NCBI GenBank assembly: GCA_018417955.1
Contig: JACTVC010000003.1
Coordinates: 2,728,001-2,792,000 of the forward strand
Source of the DNA: Laccaria trichodermophora
Lineage: Eukaryota > Basidiomycota > Agaricomycetes > Agaricales > Hydnangiaceae
DNA: 64,000 nucleotides
Direction: 5' to 3'
Part shown: positions 33,082 through 42,486 of the stretch, piece by piece
How the letters are laid out: each line of letters starts with the position of its first letter
Position numbering within the stretch: position 1 is the stretch's first letter
Notes under the pieces: generated by a model
The model's database searches: none
Seen by the model: only the letters and a program-made list of their open reading frames with translations
Told to the model about the DNA's origin: nothing
Made by a program: the position numbers and the translations under genes

Positions 33082-36061
33082 ATGACACGCGCTTCGTGGG
33101 CTGACAAAGATCAACATAATTGGCTTGATTCACGCAAGGCCCAATTCATCGAGGTCAATCAGCGGAAAGCCGCCGCCAAAGAATTCTTTCCAGATGTGGT
33201 CAAGGACTTCCGCGAAAAATGGCCTGTGTCCCCAGTCACACCAGAGGAACTTGAGAAGGCAGGTTCTGAAGAATCTGCAACAAAGAAGAAGCGCGACAAG
33301 TATGACAAGGTACACGGTCACCAATCATAATAGCCTAACAGTTTGATTGACACTTACGTAGCGTGTCCGCGATTGGTTCCACAATAATACGAGGAATGTG
33401 GCTTCAAACGGGGGTGCTCATGGCATATTGAAGGTCAAGGCAAAGCCCAAGATGCTCCAAGCATGGCAGGCATATCACGCCCTCACCTATCAGACGAAAT
33501 GGAAACCATTCATTCAAGAAAGATGGACTGCATACCAGGAGGAATGGGCTACTGAGCACCCAGATGAGAGTAAGCCTGCAAAGGGTCGGTTTCAGATCAT
33601 GGTGGAGTTCATGAAAGAAAAATACGCCGGAGAGACCCCCGAGATCAGGGCCGAGTGCGAAGAATATCGAAAGAATCGTCGTGACGAAACTCCCGCAGCC
33701 TTGGCCGGCGAAGAGGCAACTAGAAACATCGAATTTCAGTCGTGAGTGTCTTGAGAAATTTCTGAGCGTAAACCCGCTTACTTTGGTGAAAAGCGCTATT
33801 ACAAGACTTCCTCGATCTCTAGCAACAATGGGTGCATCGCTCATGGAACAGACAGGTTGGAATATCACAATCCTCGCAGGGGGTCCTTCACCTGAACACG
33901 ACGGAATGATCGTGAGTTTCTTGTAAGTCAAACAAACAACTACCAAGCATATAAAACTCACGGAATGTCCAGATCTCATACTGGAAAGACCAAATCCGGC
34001 GAGACATTTGAGAAATTCCTGGGGAAGCAGGATTATGACACGTCTCTTTTGCTTCCATTCGAAAGGTTCCTTAATGCGTCATTTTGTGAGTACAATGATC
34101 AGAAGACGACGAATCGAAAACTGACTCCACTTACTTTCTTTGAAGCTGCGGAGGATTGTGCTTCACGCATACTTGTGAAAGTTGAGACAGGCGCCGACTT
34201 GGAAGTCTCTGATAAAGAGTGGGACTCGGAGCAGAAAGAGGACGGCGACAACTTGGCGGCAGCAGATAACGGCGGCGAGAATGCAGCTGCGGGCGCGCAT
34301 GGAGACCGCCACGTAACTGCGACGAAATCGCACGGCCTTAGTGAATACGAAATAAACAAGGCGAAGAATATCGCCGAGCTTAAGAGGAAGCTTGCTGAAG
34401 TTGATGACAAATTCCCCTTACCCGAGGAGTTCAGAGGAAAGAAGGAGCACAGAAAGCCAGCGAGTAGTAAGAAAGGCAAAGCACCGCAGGGGGAAGTCGT
34501 TCGACGAGGGTCAACAAGAATCAAAGATCAGGCCAAGTAAGCGTTATCTATTGTGACCGAGGTTGTGACAGAACACTCACAAACGCCCTTCAGTTCTACC
34601 GTTCTGTCTTCGATAACCCCAACATCCAAGTCACAGCCCGCGGTCCGTCTTCCTACCAACATTGTGGTCCCCGTTGACCACCAGCATGGACTCCCAACGC
34701 AGGACTTGGCTCTGTCCGTTACCCTTCCAGTCAGCGCTCAAACCCCTGGTGCACCAGCTTTGGCCATCGACTCTACGTCCATCTACAACTCGGAACCCGC
34801 GCCTGCACCTATGAGCTTGAATGTCGCTCATACGACATCTCTTACCCACCTCCCCGCCACTCCGATCTCCGTTGGTGATTCATCCAACATCGGTGGAGAG
34901 CTCGCACATTTGGCCATTGATTCCGGACCCACGGCCATCACCAACTCTGAATCCACGCCTATGAGCTTGGATCTCGCTCATACGACATCTCTTACCCACC
35001 TCCCCGCCACTCCGATCTCTGTTGGCGATTCATCCAACAACGGTGGAGAGCTCGCACATTTGGCCATTGATTCAGGACCCACGGCCATAACCAACTCTGA
35101 AGCCGCACCTGCCCCTGTGAACTTGGATCTCGCCCATACGACATCTCTTACCCCCTCCCCCGCCACTTCGTTCTCCGTTGGTGATTCATCCAACATCGGT
35201 GGAGAGTTCGCCCATCAGCCAACGGAACCTGCTCAAGAGAAACCCGCTGAGAGTGAACCGACACGTCCTCCATCCAATACCGCCGGAGATCTCGCTCATC
35301 AGTCGACGAAACCTGCTCCAGAGAAACCCACCGATGGCATATGCGATAATGACGCCGACGACAGCGATTTACCATCGTATCTCGTTCTAATGATTGCCTA
35401 CTTGCGTGGTGTAGCCGCGGATCGAGCGTGGCAGGATTTGGTGACAAATCTTGTCGGTTTTGAGAAGTTTGGTCATCCTGCGAATGGTGTAAGCCTCCGA
35501 TATTTCTTGTCAGTTAACCAATTGCTGATCTTTCATTTTGACAACCAGAATCTGTCCACGAAATCGCGACCACAAGAGATCTCCAACTGGGTTAGAAGCA
35601 AGAAGAAGGATGTCGTTCCTTCCATCAAGCAAGATGTGTATGGTACTCACTTTATGGCATGGTGGGGAGGACTCCAGCCATCCTGGCGCCAGTTCCAAGG
35701 CGCAAACGATCCACTCGTCCTTGTTCGTGAAACTCCGAAGGCCGAAACGTGGGCGGCTTTGAAGAAAGGGGGTACATCAGGCATTTACGTTGTGGTGATG
35801 GGTCTTTCATGGTGGATCAAGAGCCAGCAAAACGAACGTGATGCCAATGCATGGGCTGTCGTGGATGACCTCTCCTGGGTTATCCGGCAGATGACGGATG
35901 GTCAGGATTCTCTCGCATCGACCGTTCAGAAGCGGCACTGTGATGATGAGTGTCAAGGCAATGAGGTGGAAGATCAGCCTCTGCAGAAACGGAGGTATGC
36001 TATTTTCCAGTGTTACCGTGATTCTTGCTTGTTAACGATTGCCTTTCCTAGCCGTCGTTGA
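33082..36061 (+). CDS. large conserved KDZ cargo protein, seven exons
   Basis: Exons 33082-33309, 33362-33741, 33794-33922, 33973-34536, 34594-35488, 35549-35994 and 36052-36061 join in frame (introns 50-60 bp) to give 883 residues. The N-terminal part has a conserved block (WLDSRKAQFIEVNQRKAAAK, KKKRDKYDKRVRDWFHNNTR, QTGWNITILAGGPSPE). A basic region with KKEHRKPASSKKGKAPQG suggests nuclear location. Then come two to three Ser/Thr-rich repeats of about 50 residues (SLTHLPATPISVGDSSN). The C-terminal domain is tryptophan-rich: NWVRSKKKD, AWWGGLQPSWR, MGLSWWIKS and AVVDDLSWVIRQM. The same C-terminal domain occurs in the gene at 63087-64000. I know no function. Its place between intact transposon ends suggests that it travels with the element and may have a regulatory or structural part in transposition. 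Confidence 0.85.
34811..35220. repeat. in-frame 150-156 bp tandem repeat in the cargo gene
   Basis: Units begin at 34811, 34961 and 35117 with ATGAGCTTG/GTGAACTTG and run through ACGACATCTCTTACC and GGTGATTCATCCAAC. They encode a Ser/Thr-rich unit of about 50 residues and keep the frame. Confidence 0.8.
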
Positions 36062-36844
36062 CTGGATATAGGTATAGTATTCAACATGCTGTGAGAGGTA
36101 CACCATTTTTCTGTATTACCTCTTTGCTTGTTAACAATTGTCTTTCCTAGTTGTCGTTGACTGGAGCATTCAACATGCTTTTTGGTAGTTCTGGTGAGAT
36201 TTTGTACCTCACACGTAGCTACTCCGTCACGTGACCTATGTTGTTATCGAACTTAAGAGAGATTCTTCATTGTGGCCCATCAATATTTGTTAACCTTGCT
36301 TTTCGTAGTCAACATCCCCTTCAATATCAGTACATGATATAAACAATACATAGAGAATACATTGGTCTTATGGTGATGGTCTGGCATTTCCGCAAATTCT
36401 TTTTGCTTGGCTGATGTAATCATCATGTGAATGGAAAGGGTAATGAGATTTGAATGAGATTGAAGGTCAAGCAGGAATGAAATTGCAATGAAATAAAGCC
36501 AGGCAGCAATGAAATATAGCTGAGGGCAATGAAATTGAAAGCCAGGCAGAAATGAAATTGCAATGAAATATGGCTGGGGGGCAATGAAATATAGCTGGGG
36601 GCAATGAAATTGAAAGCCAGGCAGCAATGAAATTGCAATGAAATAAAGCCAGGCAGCAATGAAATATAGCTGAGGGCAATGAAATTGAAAGCCAGGCAGA
36701 AATGAAATTGCAATGAAATATGGCTGGGGGGCAATGAAATATAGCTGGGGGGCAATGAAATTGCAATGAAATATGGCTGGGGGGCAATGAAATATAGCTG
36801 GGGGCAATGAAATTGAAAGCCAGGCAGCAATGAAATAAGGCTGG
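36062..36844. repeat. 3' flank of the cargo gene and right subterminal satellite
   Basis: The last intron and exon region (about 36029-36100) is partly repeated at 36125-36190 (TTGCCTTTCCTAG / TTGTCTTTCCTAG, GTCGTTGACTGGA, CATTCAACATGCT). From about 36420 the sequence is an array of GGCAATGAAATTGAAAGCCA, AATATAGCTGGGGG and related words, inverted relative to the left array. Within it a segment of roughly 180 bp is repeated, with AATAAAGCCAGGCAGCAATG at about 36492 and 36640. Frames on the minus strand here are satellite translations. Confidence 0.7.
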
Positions 36845-37064
36845 GGGGTAATGAAATTGAAGACCAGGTGGGAATGAAATGATGGTGGGCATGAGAAATG
36901 AAATAGTATTGAAGGACAGGATTGAAGTAAAGACTGGCAAAGAAATGAAATACATTTCATAACATTTGCCTGAGTTTCTCATTTCATAGATTCCTTAGGC
37001 AGTGTGGATGTGAGTGTGCAGGCACTTGACTGTACTTTATCATAAAGAGTGGTAGCTACTAGTG
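36845..37064. repeat. right terminal inverted repeat of the KDZ element
   Basis: This is the reverse-complement partner of 25993-26215, ending TTTATCATAAAGAGTGGTAG and CTACTAGTG before the duplicated TAGGATG. The outermost bases differ between the ends (GAGTGG versus CACTAG), while TAGCTACCACT is shared. Confidence 0.85.
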
Positions 37065-39501
37065 TAGGATGGCAGCTTCTGCTGAAGCGCTGAAGAAGAC
37101 TATAATGGGAACCTTGAAGGCTCAAGATTTAGCAACTGCGGAGAATCCCTTTGCAGATACCCCTGGTCATGACGACCGTTTCGAGAATGATGATACGTGG
37201 GGACCCAAAACCACCGCCGTGCCCGAAGATCCTTTAGAAGGAGACGTGGAAAAACTAGTCAATCTCGGTCCTGACATTCCGGAAGAGTATCAGGAACGAC
37301 TGTCTGAAGTCTTGCGCAGAAATGCAGCAGTCTTCGGTGTAAATGGTCGACTAGGGCATGTGGAAGCGCGAGTCCGGATCCCGCTGCAGCCAGATACCTT
37401 GCCAATTTCGGAACCCATGTACGGTACCTCTCCAGCGAAAAGAGAAGTTATAGACCAACAAATGAAAACCTGGTTCGAAACAGGAGTTATCGAACCGTCG
37501 GTTAGTCCATGGGGCTTCCCTGCCCTCGTCGTTTACCGAAACGGTAAACCACGGCTAGTAATCGATTATTGTAAGCTCAATGCTAAGACGATACTGGATG
37601 AATTCCTGATTCCCCGACAATCGGAAATCATACAAGCGTTATCTGGAGCTCAAGTATTATCATCATTCGATGCCCTCGCCGGATTCACGCAATTAGAAAT
37701 GGCCGACGACGATAAGGAGAAGACAGCTTTCCGCTGCCACTTAGGACTGTGGCAATTCAGGAGGATGCCCTTTGGCCTGAGGAATGGACCGTCCATCTTT
37801 CAAAGGATCATGCAAGGCGTGTTGGCCCCGTTCCTATGGCTTTTCGCTCTGGTCTATATCGATGACATAGTGATTTACTCAAAAAACTGGGAAGACCATC
37901 TTGTCCATTTAGATCGCGTCCTCGGAGCTATAGCCGCCTCCGGAATCACCTTATCCCCAGCGAAATGTTTCGTTGGCTACTCCTCTATACTTCTGTTAGG
38001 ACAGAAGGTCTCCCGGTTAGGATTATCTACCCACAAAGAGAAAGTCCAAGCAATAATGGAACTCGCTAGACCAACTTCAGTGTCCGATCTTCAGAAGTTT
38101 TTAGGAATGGTTGTCTACTTTTCTGCCTATATTCCCTTCTATTCCATGATCGCAGCGCCGTTATTTGACCTCCTTAAGAAAGGAGTTAAATGGCACTGGC
38201 GCGCGGAACAAGAGACCGCTTACGAACAAGCCAAGGAAGCCCTAGCGAATGCTCCTGTACTAGGGCATCCTATGGCGAATAAGGCCTATAGACTTTATAC
38301 GGATGCCTCGGACACAGCCCTGGGCGCCAGTCTGCAACAAGTACAGACTATCGCGGTGAAAGATTTGAAAGGAACTCCCTGTTATGCTAGGCTCGAAGCG
38401 GCCTGGGAAGCTGGAAAGGAAATACCTCAGTTAACAACAAGACTACATAAAGAAAAGCATGAAGTCGAACATCCAGACGAGTGGGGAGCCACGTTGGATG
38501 AAACTGTCGTCCATGTGGAAAGAGTTATCGCTTATTGGAGCAGAACCTTTAAATCTGCTGAACGGAATTATAGTGCTACTGAACGGGAAGCGCTCGCCGC
38601 CAAAGAAGCGCTTGTAAAGTTTCAACCTTTCATTGAAGGAGAAGAAATTACTCTGATCACCGATCACGCAGCCTTGGTATGGGCGCGAGTCTATGAGAAT
38701 GCCAATCGTCGTCTAGCTGCTTGGGGGGCGGTATTCGCTGCCTACCCTGGACTCAAAATAGTGCATCGAGCTGGCCGAATACATTCTAACGTCGATCCCT
38801 TATCCCGCTTGATACGAATTCCACCACACGATTCTCCGCTTAGCGACGACATTACTCCTATAGAACAGGATCCTGTCAAACGTAATATCGCTCAAAAGGC
38901 CGAAGACAGAATATTCCGTGCGGCTGCTCCTAAGGCAGCATTCAGTGTTATGAGGTGGGAAGACGTAATCGACAAACACGCGTCTGCGGTCTGGACGAGA
39001 CGACAAACCGCTGCCGAAGAAAGGCACGGAACTATCACTAAACCAACCAGTGATGATCAGAATGAGTCCGACTCTGCGATAGTCGAAGAGACCTCGCCTG
39101 TTGACTCCGGCGAGCAAGGTGAAGTTTTGCCCTTCGCCAAATCCGACCATTGGACCTACCCAGCAGGAACTAAGCCCTCGGAATTATCGCCGAACAAAGA
39201 ATGGACGAGTCGAACGCAGTTGCTCATAGCGGTAGACCCCATCATTTGCAAGGAATTTGCGGAAGGTTACGAAAGGGACAAATTCTTCGCCCCCCGCTAT
39301 ATCCAAAAACAACCTAATGAACGAACGATAATCTCTGCTAGCCACTTTCGGAGAGGTCAAGACGGTCTACTTTACTTTATCGACGCAGGTTGGAGAACAC
39401 GACTATGTGTACCCAGTGCAAAGATCAACTACGTGTTAAGGTGGATTCACGAATCTCCTTATGAGAGTGCTCATGCTGGACCCCGCCGCTTTTTAGCGTG
39501 A
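37065..39501 (+). CDS. pol: reverse transcriptase and RNase H
   Basis: The frame continues directly from gag once the KDZ element and one TAGGATG are removed (LSRM then AASAEAL). Counting from the ATG at 37069, the RT fingers and palm include GVIEPSVSPWGFPALVV, KPRLVIDY, RCHLGLWQFRRMPFGLRNGP and the catalytic LVYIDDIVIYS (Asp 265 and 266). RNase H follows with LYTDASD (Asp about 412), Glu in ATEREALAAK, and LITDHAALVW, then DPLSR. A linker of about 200 polar residues leads to the integrase. The frame ends at an in-frame TGA at 39499-39501 in the motif RRFLA-stop-LQELFYW, where integrases of this type have a normal residue. This is best explained by CGA to TGA. The enzyme would copy the element's RNA into DNA. 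Confidence 0.95.
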
Positions 39502-40758
39502 CTTCAAGAACTATTCTACTGGCCGACCATGAGCAAGGATGCCGAAATCTATGCTACTTCCTGCGACGTTTGTCAGAAAATCAAAACGGACCATCGTGCC
39601 AAGATGGGCGCGCTAAGGCCCGCGCATATTCCATCAAGGCCCTTTTCTACTGTTACTATGGACATGATTACTGGGCTTCCTCCGTCCGGAGAACAGAAGT
39701 TCACTGCTATACTAGTAATAGTGGACAAGCTTACCAAGTTCGCCATCATAATCCCCACTCATACCACTTTAACCCAGGAAGGGTTCGCCAAACTCTTTGT
39801 GGAAAGAGTAGTTAATGTTTATGGATTGCCTGAAGTTATAATATCAGACCGAGACAGGCGATGGGCTACTATCTTTTGGAGGTCGGTAGTCTCTAACTAT
39901 GGGAGCGTCATGGCGTTATCTTCTGCGCACCACCCCCAAACCGATGGACAAACTGAAGTCCTTAATGCCGCTATCGAACAAATGCTTCGCGCTTACGTCT
40001 CCACTGACAAGGAGAACTGGTCGAATTGGCTTAGTGTTCTAGCCTATTCCTACAACAGCAGCGTGCATTCGTCGACGAAGTACTCCCCTAACTTCTTGCT
40101 TATGGGCTACAATCCGAGGACTTCAGTGAGCGCGATAGTGCCGGAAATCGACCCTGCTCGCCGCCCCTTCCTGCCTAGTCAAACAGCCGAAGACTTTGTT
40201 GAAGCTCTAGAGATACATCGTAACTCTGCTAAGGACGCTATCGCTTTAGCCCAAGATAGACAAGCGAAGGCGTATGACAAGAAAAGACGTCCGGTGCAGG
40301 AGTTGAAAGTCGGAGATTACGCCCTTGTGAATCCACATTCTCTCGAATTGGTAGACGTCGAAGGCACCGGGAAGAAGCTTATCCAAAGGATGATTGGACC
40401 CTTTGAAGTTGTAGAAAAAATCAATCCCGTGGTATACCGACTACGACTACTGGATACTTACTCTATGCACCCCGTGTTCAACTTAGAACATCTAAAGAAA
40501 TACGTACCCTCGCCTGAACGATTTGGCGAACGATCCGAATTACCCCCGACGCGTGATCTTCGAGCTTCAGAAGAATACGAGGTCAAAGCGATCCTGGGTC
40601 ACCGTTTAGTCGGAAAAAGGAAAGCTAACCGCAGAATGTTCCTAGTCCGATGGAAAGGATATGGACCTGCGGACGATTCTTGGGTATCGGAGTACGACAT
40701 ACGAAATTCCCCCCTTCTCAAGAGAGAATATCTCGATTCCCAAGGCCTATCTATTTGA
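39502..40758 (+). CDS. pol: integrase with C-terminal chromodomain
   Basis: This is the same frame after the TGA at 39499. The zinc-binding HHCC module spans the stop: HESPYESAH before it and CDVC after it. The catalytic core has Asp in TVTMDMITGLPP, Asp in VIISDRDRRW and Glu in HHPQTDGQTEVLN. The GPFEVVEKI and HPVFNLEHLKKY segments of the C-terminal domain follow. The end is a chromodomain (EYEVKAILGHR, FLVRWKGYGPADDSWV), which directs integration to chromatin marks in chromoviruses. A protein starting at the ATG at 39529 would lack part of the zinc module, so pol is probably inactive in this copy unless the stop is read through. Confidence 0.95.
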   Translation, partial: LQELFYWPTMSKDAEIYATSCDVCQKIKTDHRAKMGALRPAHIPSRPFSTVTMDMITGLPPSGEQKFTAILVIVDKLTKFAIIIPTHTTLTQEGFAKLFVERVVNVYGLPEVIISDRDRRWATIFWRSVVSNYGSVMALSSAHHPQTDGQTEVLNAAIEQMLRAYVSTDKENWSNWLSVLAYSYNSSVHSSTKYSPNFLLMGYNPRTSVSAIVPEIDPARRPFLPSQTAEDFVEALEIHRNSAKDAIALAQDRQAKAYDKKRRPVQELKVGDYALVNPHSLELVDVEGTGKKLIQRMIGPFEVVEKINPVVYRLRLLDTYSMHPVFNLEHLKKYVPSPERFGERSELPPTRDLRASEEYEVKAILGHRLVGKRKANRRMFLVRWKGYGPADDSWVSEYDIRNSPLLKREYLDSQGLSI

Positions 40759-40956
40759 CACTCCTTGGACGACTCTCCAAATATTACCCTCCGAACCATA
40801 AGTTCGGGTTAGGGTCATTAATAATTCTGTACAGTTCGATCAAAATTTTTGATACTCCGAATTCTCGTTTTGAACCTTTCTTCTTCAAATCCCCACAGAG
40901 CTCTCGTCAGAAGTGTCCCGCTGCTTTCGAGCGCGATTGCACTCGAGCCGCATATT

Positions 40957-42390
40957 ATGGCTGGGCGACTCGGCCATATCCTAGCAGCTGACGGCAACGA
41001 TACGAGACGGTATTTGCCTCGTCGGAATCCCAGTTTCGCGGGTTACGAGCAAATCCCTCGACTTCCTCCTCCTCCTACCTACTCTTTACCTCCCTCCATC
41101 CATAACCGATATGTTTCCACCCAAGGTCGACTCTGGAAGATATCATCGCCCAACTCCTTCCAGAATCCTTTCTGCCCTGGATCTCGACCGACTAACTTGA
41201 ACCTCAGACTGGGGCATTTCGAGGAACAACATCGTCGCTATGACGGTCACATGGGACCATTTGATCCTACCAGGAACACTCAACTCTGGTTCCCTGGGAA
41301 GGAATGGAGGGCCCTTATCCTGTCGCCCGCTGCGGAGACTCCGCGCGATTTCCCAGAATACGAACTCGTGACGAATTGCTGGAAGAGCGATCCATCCCCC
41401 GCTTTTGATACTGGCTGCATCCACCCTTCCTATGTCGACAAACTCGTCCGTTTGAATCAAGATGTGGAAAGGAGAATGGAAGCGCTTCACAAGGAGTACG
41501 TCGATCATCATTTCCTGGAGCCGTCACACCGAGCATTATGGAGCTCTGCCATACGACCTCTCAACCCTTCCTCAGAGAACCTCAACTCTCTGAAACAAAT
41601 CAGACGATTCCCGCTAGCTGTAGATTGGGTCACCGAAGCTCAACGAGGTCTGAAAGATAAACGTGCCTTCATCGATTATGTCTCCCAGCTACAAGCCTCC
41701 CCCTTTTGGATGCCTGACGCTAATGCCCGTACCCGAATGGCAGACGACTGCTATTTAGGCGTCTGGCTAAACGGGATGGAAGAACGCCAAGCGAGGTGGT
41801 ATTTGAAGGAAGGCATCCCATGCTTCATAGTAAGGGAAATCACGCCCGTGGAGCGCGCTCGACTCGCAGCTCCAGAAACTATGATAGACTTCGCGGCAGG
41901 TTCCAGTGCTGCGCCGTTACATTGGGGTGTCAACGACTACGATTCTCTAGCTCTGTCTCGAGGTGACCTATCGTTACGCGACACGTCTTCCTTCCATGAT
42001 CCGGGTTGGGTATGGTCTGAACCCCCTATTCAGAAGAGCAAATCCCCGGCCAAGGAGCCTTCAAGAACTCAGTCCTCTGGATGGGCATGGTCCGGAATTC
42101 AAGCATCAAAGGATAAGTCTCCTGTCAAGGAACAGCCGAAGTCTCAGACCATCGACTATGGACCCCCTCCTCCGGAAACTGTAATCATCGCCAAAGACCG
42201 GGTCCCTTGGATCAAACCGCCACCAGTCAAGAGAGCCGTTCCTAGCCGACCAGGTGCTCCTCCGCATGAACGGAAAAAGTGGGTCAAATGGGTAGAAAAT
42301 CACCAGCCTGAAGGGACCTTCCGCGAAGTGGGCACCAAGTTTGTTCCCGATCACCGTTCTCATTCCATGTACGACAGAGACAAGCACTGA
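40957..42390 (+). CDS. extra ORF A downstream of pol, unknown protein
   Basis: An uninterrupted frame of 477 residues from the ATG at 40957 (open from 40849) lies in sense orientation between pol and the 3' LTR. The N-terminal part is Pro/Tyr-rich. The centre looks globular, with RLWKISSPNSFQNPF, GPFDPTRNTQLWFPGKEWR, FIDYVSQLQASPFWMPDA and a block around WLNGMEERQARWYLKEGIPC and FIVREITP. The C-terminal part is Lys/Ser/Pro-rich with two GWxWS motifs and a basic stretch. There is no transmembrane segment, so it is not an envelope protein. I do not recognise a family. An intron acceptor-like CCCACAG lies near 40900, so it may be expressed from a spliced RNA. Confidence 0.75.
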   Translation: MAGRLGHILAADGNDTRRYLPRRNPSFAGYEQIPRLPPPPTYSLPPSIHNRYVSTQGRLWKISSPNSFQNPFCPGSRPTNLNLRLGHFEEQHRRYDGHMGPFDPTRNTQLWFPGKEWRALILSPAAETPRDFPEYELVTNCWKSDPSPAFDTGCIHPSYVDKLVRLNQDVERRMEALHKEYVDHHFLEPSHRALWSSAIRPLNPSSENLNSLKQIRRFPLAVDWVTEAQRGLKDKRAFIDYVSQLQASPFWMPDANARTRMADDCYLGVWLNGMEERQARWYLKEGIPCFIVREITPVERARLAAPETMIDFAAGSSAAPLHWGVNDYDSLALSRGDLSLRDTSSFHDPGWVWSEPPIQKSKSPAKEPSRTQSSGWAWSGIQASKDKSPVKEQPKSQTIDYGPPPPETVIIAKDRVPWIKPPPVKRAVPSRPGAPPHERKKWVKWVENHQPEGTFREVGTKFVPDHRSHSMYDRDKH

Positions 42391-42486
42391 CACCTATTCT
42401 TTCTTCACCCGCCTCGAGCGCCGCAAGGATGCGTATCAAATCCGGACGTCTTTGGTATACCCTGTCCGAAGGGAATATATAAGGAC

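Larger units (their letters stand above)
25993..37064. mobile_element. 11-kb KDZ-type DNA transposon with cargo genes
   Basis: The element is flanked by TAGGATG at 25986-25992 and 37065-37071. The terminal inverted repeats read (G)AGTGGTAGCTACCAC / CACTAGTAGCTACCAC and continue as TTATGATAAAGTACAGTCAA and onward for about 215 bp. Inside the repeats are inverted arrays of TTTCATTGCC-type words. It carries a CxC2/KDZ transposase gene (minus strand), a viroplasmin-domain gene (minus) and a large conserved gene (plus). The Kyakuja-Dileera-Zisupton superfamily is known from fungi. The intact ends and intact transposase frame suggest recent activity. Confidence 0.93.
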
